A stretch of DNA of 64,000 nucleotides, taken from the NCBI RefSeq assembly GCF_047948215.1, contig NC_134464.1, positions 33,913,020 through 33,977,019 on the forward strand, read 5' to 3'. Each line of letters opens with the position of its first letter. The first letter of the stretch is position 1. The position numbers were made by a program, and so were the translations under genes. Below the pieces are notes generated by a model, which worked only from the letters and a program-made list of their open reading frames with translations, had not been told where the DNA came from and ran no database searches. The stretch comes from Lycorma delicatula (lineage: Eukaryota; Arthropoda; Insecta; Hemiptera; Fulgoridae). Below, piece after piece: positions 34,782 to 48,054 of this stretch.

Positions 34782-35540
34782 GCAGACCCGGCAATGCTAT
34801 GACCCAGATTTGAGTATATGTATAGATTAAACGAACGTAAGTAAATTTGATAAAACATTAACATAATGAACATTAAGGAACTTCACAAATATTAAACTTT
34901 CCCTTTTACCCTTTTCCCTCCCTCCAATTTCCACCGTTAAATTTCGCCTTTTTCTTTTCCCTCCTTTATCATTTTCATTTTACCGTATTCTCTTTCTCGT
35001 TTCCCCACTTTCCCATTTACTCTCCTTTTCTCTTTACTTTCCCATTTATCTTTCCCGTGTTTCCCTTTTTCCCTTCCTCTTTCTTCTTTTCCCCTTTTCT
35101 TTTTCTCCTTTTTCATTTCAATTTCTTCTTCCATTTTTTATTTTTCCTTTTTTACCTACATCCCTTTTACCCTTTTCGATTTCTCCCTTTTCCGATTTTT
35201 CCCTATTTCCCTTTTCTGGTTTTTCCTTTCTCCCTATTTCCCCGCGCGTAAATCAGTCCAATAGTTTTTTAGTGTATAGCGGACACATATATCGGAATCA
35301 CTGAAATGGAATCGTAAAATATTTAGTATAGCATGTGTTGCTTTCACGTCCAACAGGTAGCGCTGTTTTTAAAAAAAAACATGTTTTTACCTGTCACAGG
35401 TGTGACATCTTAGATATCTAAAAACACGCGCGTATTCGAATGCAACGTTGTGTCAAAATTTCAAAGCAATCGGTGAAAAAATTTCGGAGATTTAAGATTT
35501 TGAACAAACGAACATTTACATTTTTATTTATTTAGATAAT
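34782..35540 (+). repeat. Dispersed repeat related to family A, with polypyrimidine core
   Basis: Starts gcagacccggcaatgctatg, as at 58710 (gcagacccgtcgcggcttcg). Ends with aatttcaaagcaatcggtga, then aacaaacgaacatttacatt, similar to the end of the copies at 20700-20790 and 2215-2290. 34900-35245 is a near-pure C/T tract built from irregular cccttttcc-like units. The two frames found there (Lys/Glu-rich on minus, Phe-rich on plus) are low-complexity artefacts. Confidence 0.7.
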
Positions 35541-35544
35541 ACGT

Positions 35545-36630
35545 GATTAATAAGAAGAATTATTACAAAATTAGAAATAATAAAACACACGTTATTAAAG
35601 GTTACAAAAAAAATGACAACTAAAAGTAAAACGTACTAAAAGGAAGAAACAACTGGAAAAATATTACTTTACAAGAATAAAATCTATACATTTTTAACAA
35701 ATTGTAAAAACTTGAAAAAACAAACAACTTTAAAAAATTGCAAAATTTTGATAAAACAAATACCTAGATCGTAGTTTTCATTGTTTCACAGATATTTTTA
35801 AAGCACAGTATGAGTTTTTACACATACGCGCGCGCATATACGAGTCGTATATTTGAAGTATTAATGTCCTTGTGAAGTTATAAATAATTCTCTATTTTTT
35901 GGTAATGTAGATTTTAAACTCTTGTTAACTTTTCAATTGTTACTGAAAATGGAAACGGAAATGTCGTAAAACTATTCTGAAGCATTTTTTTTTTTTTTTT
36001 TTGCTCAATAGTAATTATAATTAAAATCGACTCTTCTGCGAAGCCATAAATAAGTTTCCTGACAAAATCACGTGATAAGGAAGTCCTTAAGGAACCCCAA
36101 GAATAATTAATACACAATAAATAGTTACAAGTAAACTTAAATCAAATATGAAATTTCAAGCTGTCAAAATCACAAAACATTACTTTTAGCACCATATAGT
36201 CCACACGAACAAACATTAGTAACAAAGAATAAGAGGAAAAAAACAAGAATAAAGATAAAAGTAAGTAACAAAGAGATTAGATACGATACCACTAAACTTG
36301 ACAGTGTTAGATTCCAAACTGTAACGCAGACTCTAAGTCGAGTACAGCTACTCGTGTTATCTACTAACAGCAAGAACTGCTGTTATCGAGTAGATTAACT
36401 GCAAAGTAGTTTACATGATTCTCAAGTCTCTTTATAATTTGTTCCTCAGTTGATTGCTGTTTGATGTTGGCATAAGTTATTCAGAGTTAGTTTAAATCTT
36501 TCCTTGTTCCTTGAAACTAATTATTTTTGGTTTTCATGTTACAGAGGTGTACGAAAATTTTATTTGTAAGTCTGTTTTGGGTCCATTCTTTGAAGATGTC
36601 CATAAAATGCAAATCTTTGTTTATTATTTA
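35545..36630. other. AT-rich spacer
   Basis: No coding signal. A short cgcgcgc run lies at about 35826, and there is a T-run at 35985-36001. Confidence 0.5.
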
Positions 36631-36646
36631 TTATTTAGTTAGTGAA

Positions 36647-37318
36647 TTATAAAGAAAACGAAAGTAATGAAATGTAGTAGAAATAACGAAGATGGACCAG
36701 TGAATATAAAAATAGGAAGAGAAAAGATTATGGAAGTAGAAGAATTTTGTTACTTGGGAAGTAGAATTACTAAAGATGGACGAAGGAGGAGCGATATAAA
36801 ATGCCGAATAGCACAGGCGAAACGAGCCTTCAGCCAGAAATATAATTTGTTTACATCAAAAATTAATTTAAACGTCAGGAAAGGATTTTTGAAAGTATAT
36901 GTTTGGAGCGTAGCTTTATATGGAAGTGAAACTTGGACGATCGGAGTACCTGAGAAGAAAAGATTAGAAGCTTTTGAAATGTGGTGCTATAGGAGAATGT
37001 TAAAAATCAGATGGGTGGATAAAGTGACAAATGAAGAGATGTTGCGGCAAATAGATGAAGAAAGAAGCATTTGAAAAAAATATAGCTAATAGAAGAGACA
37101 GACTTATAGGTCACATATTAAGGCATCCTGGAACAGTCGTTTTAATATTGGAGGGAGAGTAGAAGGAAAGAATTGTGCAGGCAGGCAACGTTTGGAATAT
37201 GTAAAACAAATTGTTATGGATGTAGGATGTAGAGGGTACACCGAAATGAAACGACTAGCACTAGATAGGGAATCTTGGAGAGCTGCATCAAACCAGTCAA
37301 ATGACTGAAGATAAAAAA
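36647..37318 (+). pseudogene. RTE/BovB-like LINE 3' end with target-site duplication
   Basis: A 5'-truncated insertion bounded by agttagtgaa at both 36637-36646 and 37319-37328. The frame 36667-37074 (135 codons) encodes the end of the reverse-transcriptase protein: EEFCYLGSRITKDGRR, VYVWSVALYGSETWTIGV, and FEMWCYRRMLKIRWVDKVTN. It stops at TGA near 37072, where the sister copy at 50980 has TGG, with one extra A following. The downstream reading continues with DRLIGHILRHPG-like sequence. It ends at the shared 3' terminus gcatcaaaccagtcaaatga, then ctgaagataaaaaaa. Confidence 0.88.
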
Positions 37319-37329
37319 AGTTAGTGAAA

Positions 37330-37564
37330 TCAGGAATGAATGATAACATGTCTGAATATAGAATAGGGTATTGAAGCAACTTAAACTGAGATGTTATTTC
37401 CTTTTTTTATCCTACTTTTTTATACAATTAAAATATAATTACTTATTACCTACTAGTGATTTCTGAGAATTTCGTTTAAATTTAGAAAAATTAAAACGAG
37501 TGCGTCGGTATGTGGACATACTACAGAAGCGAAGCTCTTCCACAATATTATATGAATTATCGAC

Positions 37565-37608
<44 letters not shown>

Positions 37609-38865
37609 CTAGCGCATGACGCTTTTTCTTGACGCTCATTTTTTCTCAGTTGATTCCCCATCCCGAAATCTGCGTTAACAAGCTTCATTTCAGTAAACAC
37701 GGATATTTGTTAATTTATATAGGAATTTTCAAACTTAAGACTGAAATTTCTTATGTAAATATTTAACAGACTTTTTCTTTATGGTCTCGCGTAGCGAATC
37801 GGTAGCGTTGCCTGCGATTTTGACGCGGATCTGTATTTCGTCGTTTCTGCCTTTCCTTACTGAAAGAATGTCTTTCGTTTCCTTGTCGGGTTCCTTCTGC
37901 TTAACTGACCTCAGAAGGTCGACGAAGGACTTCTGCAGACCTTTATCTATTAATAAGTTATACAGTAGTAAAATTATTTGTTTTTAATCAAAATTAGAAA
38001 TAGAATTAATCTAAAATTATATAAAGTATAAGTAAACAAATTCCGTTGTTCTTGGAATGGTGAGTTTACTTTTCAGTTTAAATTAGGAAGAGAAAAATTA
38101 TTTGAAAAAAAAAATAATTGAGATCTTGTAACAGTTTTGTGTTAAAATATAAAATCTAGATATAACGAGAACTATTTGTTTTTAAAATAGATAGTTATTT
38201 CGTAATAAAAAACATTTTTGTGGAAATCAAATACTGCTTTCTTTCCTTTCAAAGCACTGTAAATTCAAAATATTGCCCAAAAATATCACAAGTCTATAGC
38301 TAACCAGATTTATTAAATTAAATAATTTTATAATAATGCATAAATATTTAACAATTTTTGTATTGCTGATATGTTTTCACACAGAAAAAAGTATTTAAAT
38401 CTGTTTACACAATTGAGTAATTCTACATTACATGTTAATATTTCATGGTAAATTCGCAACGCGATGTACAATTTAAATTATTAATAGCGGGGATTAGACG
38501 GCGTTTTATTTATATTCATAAAAAAATTATTTTTCAAAATATTATCTTTTTATAAATAATTTTAATGGGCCAACCAGAAGATTTCATACTACCATATTTT
38601 TGCAACATCTGCATATTAAAAAATACACATATTTTTACTATTCCTGTAAAATTATATAACAATTAAAATATCGTAATTAATTACGAACAAATCAAATAAT
38701 TCAAAATTGTTAATTATCTAACTGAATAAAACGCAATAAAATGTTTTCAACAACAAAAAGACTTCCCTTTAACTCATTTAAAAGAGGCTAATATCAAAAT
38801 ACATTATTTGATTTTATTATATGAGAAAATAGTACGCAAGGATACCATGAAAAATATTTTTTTTG
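37330..38865. other. AT-rich spacer with (TA)n(GA)n microsatellite
   Basis: 37565-37608 is TA repeats followed by GA repeats. 37780-37950 is somewhat GC-richer and holds a 68-codon frame without recognised content. The rest is AT-rich. Confidence 0.5.
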
Positions 38866-38869
38866 TTTA

Positions 38870-39250
38870 TTTTAGGTGGCAATTACTGGCGTCTACCAGT
38901 AAAACATACAGTCTAAATTATTAATCGAGTAAAATGAATTTATATTTGGCAATAGCAGTCTGACAAAACGCAAAAAACAAAATGTTCTTAAGAATTTAAG
39001 ACAGCAACTGAATTTGTTAGTTATAAATAGCTATGAATTCATTCTTAATACGTAAACTCTTGTTTTTATTTTATATTTGGTTGAATAACAAGAATTAGTG
39101 GTAAAGATGGCTGATCCAAATGCTGGTAAAATATAGATGTGTCCAAGGTCAATCAGCCAGATTATTTCAGTTTCTTTAGAATCCATGGGTTGTGAATAGT
39201 TAATGATGATAGTATATGAACATTTCTATACAACGTAAGTTAAAAAATTT
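38870..39250 (+). repeat. Dispersed repeat family G, copy 1
   Basis: 38874-39000 (ggcgtctaccagtaaaacat, then ggcaatagcagtctgacaaa) resembles 48060-48180 (gacttctatcagtaaaacta, then ggcagtccggtaaaacgtaa). 39060-39220 (tccaaggtcaatcagccaga, then attatttcagtttct) resembles 53740-53940 (atcaaggtcaacaagccaaa, then ttacttttttctt). The class is unknown. Confidence 0.65.
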
Positions 39251-39259
39251 GTTGATCAA

Positions 39260-40785
39260 CCAACTATACAATAATCTTTACTGTACAAACAACATTTAAC
39301 GGCGGCATTTTACACGAGTGACCAATTACACGAAAATAATTTTTTTTACACATATAAGTGTATGAAAATAACAATAAATTAAATGGTAGGAACAACTTAG
39401 CTGAATTGTACTATTAGCGCTCGTACCCGCATCCGCGCGTGCGGACATACATCGCAGAAACACAACATAAAGAAAAATACGTAATAACAAATTGCTCGAT
39501 CGCTATTTGTGATAGCTATAAACGGCTACGTATTTACATTAGAGATATATACTGTGTCCTGCAGTGCTAGTAAAATTGTTTCACATGTGTATTTTTTGTA
39601 GTTTCATTTTTTCGCTTTGTCTAATGAATTCAAAAAAATTATATTCATGAAAGTTCATTATTCATAAATCTTATTTATACAATTTTTTAAACAATAAAAT
39701 TTTATTTACCTGCTTTACTCATACCGTATGCAAAAATAAAAAAGTTTTTAACAGAAAATGGAAATTTTAGAAATATGAAAATACGATTTATTCTTTTATA
39801 AAAAGTAAAGCGAAAAAATAGAATTCAAATGATACCGGTATTTTTTTAAATATCTAAAATAATTTTTCAATCTGGCTGTCCGTAATAAATGCCGATGAAT
39901 ATATATACTGTATGAAACCAAAATATTGTAAAATATCATTTAAAAGAAAAAAATATTGAATTTGTTTTTTAGTATATATTATTAAATAAATTTGAGCCAC
40001 CAGAATGTAACATTTAAAAACAATTATAACGTTTAAAAAAATTACAGTACATCAAAAATAATTTTTAAATTATTATTTATAAACAATTATTATAATTATA
40101 TATAAAATTAACAAAATACCTAAGTTTAAATAAATCACACTCAGCACACACGTTCTCATGAATCAATTACAAAAAGGAATAAAATTTATTGTCTGAATAA
40201 AAAAACCGGTTTTTGTTATTCATATAATTATATTTTTTTCAAACTCGTAATTTTGATATATCTCAATACTGTATGATTGTCGTTATTTCAATTATTCTCG
40301 TTAATTTAAATACAATATATCCAACCAGTCTGAATACGGCATTATTTTCACCAATAATAATTTTGGGATATTTCTGACATGTTAGTAATTATAAAATTCA
40401 GATCTTCAGATTATTTTTATGAATCGCATAACTATTTTTATCTAATCTGAATTGAAAATATCACAAAAAGCATAATACAATATATTATTTTCACCAATTA
40501 TAAAAATATATAATAAAATCCATAAGTAAAATTGAAATTTAGATTATTCATAATGGAGAATAATTTTGACGAATCCTTGTAATGTATGACTATGATAGAT
40601 TAGACCGCTGTGTAATTTTCCTCAATAAGTAAATATACAACTGAAAAATTAGAAAAACCGAAATTTTACCATTCGGAAAAATGATTATTCTCATCAGTAA
40701 CCCCAATAAGTCGAATAGATTTTTCCTTAACTTTAGTACGCGGTCTGGCTAACTGATTTCCTACACAAACTAAAAACGACTCTAC
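39260..40785. other. AT-rich spacer
   Basis: No coding signal. A short GC-richer patch at 39415-39460 was not recognised. Confidence 0.5.
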
Positions 40786-40789
40786 CTAA

Positions 40790-41540
40790 ACCATTCTATC
40801 TGATATTGCGTACTTACTTGGTCGTTTTTCCCGAAAATACGAGTATAAGGAGGTATTATCTGATTTCTTTGATTACTACTTCGGGTGTTCCCCAGGGCTC
40901 AGTGTTGCGGCCTATCCTTTACTCCGTCTTCACTGCGGACATTCCTGTTACGGACGGTACCACTATTGCATTGTTTGCTGATGACACGGCAATCATGGCC
41001 GTTGATGATGATCCAATTCAAGCGTCAGCTAGGTTGCAATTGGAATTAAACCTCCTAGCCAGTGGTTGAAGAAGTGGAAAATGTAAATGAATCAAGCGAA
41101 GTCGACTCATATGACTTTCTCGATGAGAAGGGAGGCACTGACAAGGAATCCATTTAGATGGGGTATATATCTCACGAGCTGAAAGAGTGCGGTATTTAGG
41201 TATTCAACTAGAATGTCGTCTAAGATGGATGGTTCATATTAAAGAATAAAGGAAACAGGTATAAAATTTAAGGAGCTGTATTGGTTAATAAACAGGAAAT
41301 CGGAATTGTTCGCATCTAACAAGCTACTACTTACTGCACAAAGTGATCATAAAACCCATTTGAACGTACGAATCCAATTTTGGATACGGCAAGTACCCAA
41401 AAGACTTGTAGAGACTACCCAGCGCTTCCATAATATATTTCTGAGATGCATAACTCAGCCGCCGTGGTTCGTTAGGTACACCGAAACGCTACGAGTACCT
41501 AAGGTTACCGTATATTTGAGAAGAAGTCAATCTTGATTAC
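40790..41540 (+). pseudogene. Jockey-like LINE reverse transcriptase, broken
   Basis: The frame 40806-41069 shows LRTYLV...SGVPQGSVLRPILYSVFT and LFADDTAIMA, the palm motifs with the FADD catalytic box intact. After a frameshift near 41070 come KKWKM, QAKSTHMTFSMRRE and a degraded YLG region. The frame 41306-41536 then gives NKLLLTAQ, RIQFWIRQVPKRLVETTQRF and the RCITQPPWFVRYTETLRVP end. These match the Jockey clade in order. It is truncated at both ends and carries stops. A SINE lies 60 bases downstream. Confidence 0.85.
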
Positions 41541-41600
41541 CAAGTATCAAGCTTATGACCAAATGAACTAACTAATTTAACCTCTTTAACTGTTATAGAA

Positions 41601-41753
41601 TTTAGTCTCCGGGTACACCGTTAGGTATTGCTTCAGAGGATGAGATGAAATGCCAAATTTTTAGCGTGTTAAAATCCCACACCTGCTCAGAATTCGAACC
41701 CAGGACCTCCAAATGGAAGGCCGAGACGCTACCACTCGCACTACAGAGGTCGG
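41601..41753 (-). repeat. tRNA-derived SINE, family 2, full length
   Basis: Minus strand: ccgacctctgtagtgcgagt continuing ggtagcgtctcgg (box A), box B ctgggttcgaattctgagca, body taacacgctaaaaatttggc, and the 3' module catcctctgaagcaatacct ending cccggagacta. Confidence 0.85.
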
Positions 41754-41759
41754 TGCTGT

Positions 41760-43915
41760 TAAACTCTTGGACAATGCGAAGATGTTAGACAGTTACATAT
41801 ATTAAACCTAGGAACCTGATAGTGATAATCAGGAAGGGACTTCTATTTTTGAGCCTTCCATTATGAGATTTTTTTTGGTAATATTTAAGAATATTTGTTT
41901 TCTGATGTTATTTGTTTTTATGTTACTTTTTCTTCTACCTTGTGGTTATATTTGAAAAATTGGACTTTTATGGATTCTAGTACCTATTTCATCATTTCTC
42001 TCTTTGATGCATCATATCTAAGTATGTAAGTATCTAAGAATGTAACATCTATAAGATGTTTCAAGGAAACTCCTTTACAATTACTTATTGTGATGAAATT
42101 TACTTATGATTTCTACCAATGAAGCTGATTGTAAATATAATTTGAGATACAAAAAATAAATCTTCAGCATGAAGATCTGATACAAACTTGGATCTATCGT
42201 AAGTTTTCAGTTTACCTTCTTGGCAAATTAGTTATTTTAATTTTACTTACTTTAATTATTTACTTACTTAATTTACTTATTTTGGCTTTTCCTATTTTTA
42301 CCACGCAAACCATTTAAAAAGAAAAAATTATGATAAAACACAATACAAAAAGAAATAAACCAAATTTAATAATCGTCAAATAATCAAAAATTAAACTGAT
42401 TTTGATTTTTCAAGGAAATAAAATTTTATTCAGGCTGTTAACAAAAAAAAAAAAATCATATGGAAAAATTGAATCAAGAATGCCTGTAGAAAAGAAGCGA
42501 ACGATTAGGCAAAAAATTATAAATGAAAATCGTCTTTTTATAAAAATCAAATGAACATCTTATACATTTTTATGAACCTCTCTAAAAGAGAAAAAAGAAC
42601 GCAAAAGATCAAGTGCAAAATATATACAGACTGTTTTGTTCTTTTTAACGAACAAACTGATTATTAAATTCTACAAAAAAAATATATATAGAAGCTTCAG
42701 TAAAATAAATCAACAAACACACTTTGAAGAATTGAATTCATGAATAAAAATGTTTTAAAACAAGTATAAATCACCGGAATTTCGGTGGGTTGGTGAGTTC
42801 CTATATAAATAAATATATATTTGGAGAATAGAATATTTTATGTAAATATTTTACTACTCCAAGAAGAAAACAATTATAATAAAGCAGGTGCAACTGTATA
42901 TTTTAACAAAATAATGTATTTTTATTTAATAACGGAGTTGTGGCGGAAATCGATTCAGCATATTAACAAAATGCTGACTTTGCAAAATTAAGAATACATC
43001 AGCCTGAATTTTTTTTGTTAATAGATAAAATTTCTATCAGTACGTAAAAGAAAATAATATTTATTTTTATAAATTATATATAAAAACATATTGCTTTTGA
43101 TTTTTCGACATGCTTACGTAAACCATGTTATATTCTATCATCGTATAATAAAAATTTACTTCATTTTAAATTAAATAAAATTTAGATACAATTGAAATGT
43201 TTTAGCATTTTTTTTTTATACTTTAGTATTTTTGCTAATGCCCATAGTTGGAATAACTGTTAAATATGATGACTTCGAATTCGATGGGTGGTACATCATA
43301 CTGCAATAAAAAACTTAATATGTTTTAATTTTTTTAAAGTAGTACTTGAATTTTATTCTGTAATGAATTCTCTATAGCTCGTAGCCTACCGAAGCTAGAA
43401 AATTTTTGAAAAATCAAGTATACTTCTGCCACAAACATAAATATCAAAACTTTTGGATTAAATTATTACATTATTGTTAGCAGTTTGTATATTTATATAA
43501 TAACCCATCATAAAAACGAATTTTTATAACACTACTTAGCAATTACTTACAAAAATCGAAAACCGCAACAATTTCCGTCGTTTGTTTGAAATTAAATTTT
43601 AATAACTGAAATATATATTTTTTTTTAAATAAAGTTCATTAAACTTTGCATAACAAAACAATATTTTAGGGAAATAATTATCATCAAAAATCACAAATAA
43701 ATAAAAAACCTTCCCCCTAAATCTGTGTAAAAACTATATACTTACTATTCTTTTCTAACAAAAAATTTCGGCTTAAACATAATCTGATTTTGAATTTCAT
43801 TAAAAAATCTTAATCTGTTTTTAAACTATGATTTGTTTTTTAAATAATAAATAATTTTCTTTTTTGGAACGATTAATTAATTTTACTAAAGCTTATGCGT
43901 GGGAATATGAAGATG
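41760..43915. other. AT-rich spacer
   Basis: No coding signal or recognised repeat. Confidence 0.5.
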
Positions 43916-43920
43916 GAAAT

Positions 43921-44010
43921 TTTTAGCGTATGTAAAATGCCATACATGACCGGGATTCAAACCCGAGATCTCCAGTTGAAAGGCCGATTCGCTTTCCCTC
44001 CATTACGGAG
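43921..44010 (-). repeat. tRNA-derived SINE, family 2
   Basis: Minus strand: ctccgtaatggagggaaagc, box B tcgggtttgaatcccggtca, then tgtatggcattttacatacg. It lacks the ctccggg tail. Confidence 0.75.
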
Positions 44011-44281
44011 TGAGTAATATATTGTATAATATTTTTCCTTCAAACTGAGTTACAGATAAAGTTAGACAAAATTTATTAATTTTAATACGCGAAGTATCTT
44101 ATTATGTAATAAATAATAGGCATTCCTCTTTAGAGAGAAAGTGCTAATATTTTGGAAATTGATTCAAGACGTGAAATAAACTTATTAATTAAAACATAAA
44201 TATTAGTTTGTGTATAAATATATCCTACCTCGATCGTTTTTTATTGAGAAATACCTTTCATAATATCCGGATTTTGTATTA

Positions 44282-44287
<6 letters not shown>

Positions 44288-44313
<26 letters not shown>

Positions 44314-44314
44314 T
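44288..44314. repeat. (GT)13 microsatellite
   Basis: Pure GT repeat. Confidence 0.97.
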
Positions 44315-44339
44315 CATTATATATGATATATCTTATTTA

Positions 44340-44765
44340 TAAATCGAAAAGTTAGTTTGTTTATCTCTGTCTGTTTGTATGTTTTCGCAACCGTTGGCTG
44401 CTGTAAAATTTGCAGGATACATTCGTTTATTCCCAGGGAAAGTTTTAAGCCATGAACCGTGCCCTAACTTCCATTGGGAATGAAATTTCATTGAAATTCA
44501 TTGTGAATGAAATTTTAGAAATTAAATTAATTTCTATCACCATAGCAACAGAGATAAGTTATGAAATTTTCCTCGGAGGTTTGTGTGCTTCAGGTGCCAT
44601 AGTTACTACTGTCTAGTCTGTTTTTCAGGTTTCTATAAAACCTGAATACTTAAATTGTTATTTATAAGTATTATTCTCACAACTATGAGGGTAACGAAAA
44701 CTGCTGGTGTTCTGGCTAGATCGAAAAGGCGAGTGAAGCCAGTCCCAACCGACTAGGATATATTT
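44340..44765 (-). repeat. Dispersed repeat family A, copy 3
   Basis: 44375-44475 (ctgctgtaaaatttgcagga, then tacattcgtttattcccagg) is the reverse complement of 2175-2275. 44715-44760 (aaggcgagtgaagccagtcc) corresponds in reverse to the GC-rich core of the other copies. Confidence 0.65.
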
Positions 44766-44881
44766 AAAGCCGGTCCCAATCCCGGGTCCATTATTCAAGA
44801 TAATGGAGAACTGTGAAGGGGCAGGAATAAAACCTCGTTAAAAACCAGGGTTCATCTGGCTCTGGATGTTTAGGATACCTT

Positions 44882-45106
44882 TTCTTTCCTATTTAGACTC
44901 CGGAATCACCGTAAAGTATTACTTCAGAGGATGAATGAGGATGATGTGTATGAATGTATGTGATTGAAGAATAGTCTTGTATAATTTCAGGTCGACAACT
45001 CCTGAGAAGTGTGGTTAATTGAAACCTAACCACCAAATAATACCGGTATCCACGATCTAGTATTAATATCCGCATAAAAGTAACTACCTATACTAGGATT
45101 TGAACG
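44882..45106 (-). repeat. tRNA-derived SINE, family 1, head truncated
   Basis: Minus strand: begins within box B (cgttcaaatcctagtatagg), body atcgtggataccggtattat, catccttcattcatcctctg-type 3' module, ending agtctaaataggaaagaaa. Box A is missing, being replaced by unrelated sequence from 45107. Confidence 0.8.
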
Positions 45107-45490
45107 AGTAGGCGAAGCTTTACAAGCTGTAACGAAAGCACTCTGCCTAGGAGATGGGAACTCCGAACAAAAACCCCGTAGTCCACCAGGTTGAAGATTG
45201 AGCGTGGTGTTGGAAGCTCCACCCAGTAAAAGAAAAATTACTACAAAATCGAACAATGAGTCTCGGATTGGGAATTAAACAACGGGAAATACAAGCGAAA
45301 TTGTCAAAAGGAAAAAAAAGAACGGAAAAGGAAATATACGATATGGCTGCAGGACGTCATAAAAAATTTGACGAGTTGAGTTCTACAACTCGTCCACATT
45401 CGTCTGTAAACTGTGTCATTCCCACCAGTTCACAACACCCACCACACTTCTCGAATCTCCTATGACGTCCTGCAGCCATACTCAGGCTGC
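45107..45490. other. GC-richer segment with 19-bp inverted repeat
   Basis: Unrecognised sequence beside the truncated SINE. 45343-45361 (atggctgcaggacgtcata) is the exact reverse complement of 45461-45479. Nested between them is a 9-bp-arm hairpin, gacgagttg/caactcgtc (45370-45394). A 69-codon frame at 45256 is Lys-rich and unrecognised; I do not call it a gene. Confidence 0.6.
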
Positions 45491-45494
45491 AGAG

Positions 45495-48050
45495 CGACAA
45501 AAAAATTTATATATATATCTTTTAAAACTAAGAGTCAAGGATTGTAAACACCCATATTTTTTACTAAATTTAACTCATTTTTGTAACTAAATTTATTTAT
45601 CTTTAACTTATAAAACGTTCTGCGTATATATGAATTTTGATAAATTTTCATGTCTCCGAAACATAAACTAAATTTTCACTTATTCTTTATTATTAAAAAA
45701 ATATAAAATGTATGATTTTTGTAAAATTAAGATACGTGTTTTTAGTTAAAATGTGGAAAATTGAACTAAAAATAATGATAATATTATTTTTTGTAAAATA
45801 TGATAAAAATATTTACCTTTTATGTTAAATTGATTAACATAAAATAAGAAGTTATTATATTAAATTTTTAACCTTTTAAAAACGGATTAAATTTCAAGAA
45901 TTTAAAAAAAATGTTGCAGGTAATCTCGTACTGGTAAATTTAATTAAAAATCAGGGAAATTTAGGAAAAAATTATAAATTTTTTTCCAAAAATTAGATTC
46001 ATTATAATTTTTTTAAACTCACATACATTTTCTCTTAATTGCGGGATATTTAGCAAAAAATTATAAATTTTTTTTTTCTGTAAAAGTTTGGTTAAATTCA
46101 TTATTAATTGCGAAAACTATTTTACTATTAAAAATTGGGTAAATTTACTTCAAAATGAAAAGAATATAACAGAAAATGATGTCTTAATTACTTTACTACT
46201 TATCTACTTGCATAAACAGTAAATCCTAGTTCCTATTAGGCTATATTTTCACCCATGATGTACCTCCATAGTAAAATACCGGTTTTAAACATAGGTTGTA
46301 TATTATAGTAACAGAATAAACATGCGAAATTAAATTAATTTTTTATTTTGTAAGCACATTTTTTCATAATTTCAGGTTCTGTGTTTATTGTACATAAATT
46401 ATACAATGTATAATTTGATGCAGATTACTTATTATTTACTAATTATTATTCATTTTTTACGCAGAATATCCTGTATCACAATTCTTGAATATTGTACGAC
46501 AAACATAGCAATATTATGTTTTTTTTAATGTAGCCTATTATAATTCAAGTTTTAATTTTTTAAATTCAGTGGATGTAGTAAAACAAAGAATTTATTGCAA
46601 ATTTATTTAATTTACAAATCCTCATTGATGATTATCAGTTTTAAATTTAAATTAATAAACGTTATTTTAATAATTCTTATTGCTTAAAAAAAACTCTTCA
46701 CTTTACAAAGTTTAAACTGAAATGAATATTTTTTTTTTTTAAATTTCGATACCTCAAAATTTTTAATTAAAAATATTTCGTTATCTATTCAGTTAAATTA
46801 TATTTTATTAGGTAAAATCCAAATTATCTATATTTTTTTTTAACAAAACGATACTTATTTAAATAACTGTTGTAGTGAAATGTATCGGCGCAAAAATTCA
46901 AAACCTGAATAAAAATCACACTGAATATTCTGTTCAAATTTATTCTTAACTATGAAAATTATTCTTTATTTTACAATAAAATTATTTTAATCTTTTTCAG
47001 GGTACAAGAAGAAAATATACGAATGCTCTTTGTGTATAAAGTTCAGAATGGATTGTAAATGAATTTGAGTGGATATTTTGACCTGGAAATATTTGGAATT
47101 GCTCTAAAAGTGCCTAACATTGCAACCAGAAGTCGAAATATACCTGTATATAAATATATATGTAATGGAGATTTGGCTCCTTTGAAAAGATGAGTTCATA
47201 CATTAATCTTTGAGTTGGTTGTCTCTGGTAAAGGTATTAGTGCTTTCAAAAGGAAAATAATTGACATCCTTTCTTCTTAATATTTATCGAATACTTATTT
47301 TTATACTCTGTAATTCTGTCGTATCGTTGTACAAATCATTAATGTTGCTACATGTATTCTTCTGTTGTGAATTTTATCTCTTAATTGATTTTATCTAAGT
47401 TCATTCATGTTGATGTTTGTGTATATATTTCCGATATTTGTATACAAGTGTTTTTTATATTATCTGTGTTTTTACAATACACAAGACTTAAATAGATATG
47501 AGCGAAAACAATAAATTAAGAATAAATTATTATTATTATTATGACGTGGTAATTAGCAGAGAATGTTGTAAGCACGGATTAAAATATGAGCTTCGTAAAT
47601 GTATTTTAATGAAGACAATGAGATGGATAAAATTGCTTAAAAGACATTCAGTAATAATCCAGCAGAATTACACCGATATACTATAAGAAAATGTTATATT
47701 TTCATGAATTATACACTCTCAATTCATTACATAACTTAATGATAATTTTTTTTTCAAGAAACAAAAAACAACTTTTTGAATATATCTTCTAATTATTTTA
47801 ATAGGATATTCAGTCAATTTTACAATTTGGTTTCGTAATTTTTGGATTTTCTTTTAAAAATTAATTACAAATAAAAATATAGCTTCATAAATAATTATAA
47901 AGTATTTAAATATTTAAAATTTATATTTTTTATAATAGAATAAAAGTGAAATTTTCGTTTTACAAAGGCTCTTCTCTTTTAAATATTTCAACAAAGATTT
48001 AAAACAAAACATATTACAAACTATAAAGAAAATAAAACAAAACAAAATCT
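45495..48050. other. AT-rich spacer
   Basis: Very AT-rich with no coding signal. The 62-codon frame at 47498 has no recognised content. Confidence 0.5.
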
Positions 48051-48054
48051 TCCT

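Noticed and set aside
34937..35251. Lys/Glu-rich and Phe-rich frames as genes
   Set aside because: Both are translations of a C/T-rich low-complexity tract.
45256..45465. 69-codon Lys-rich frame as a gene
   Set aside because: Short, unrecognised, and contains an inverted repeat that dictates part of its sequence.
45349..45480. CRISPR-like array
   Set aside because: The repeats are inverted, only two, with no regular spacers; no other repeat-spacer pattern was found in the window.
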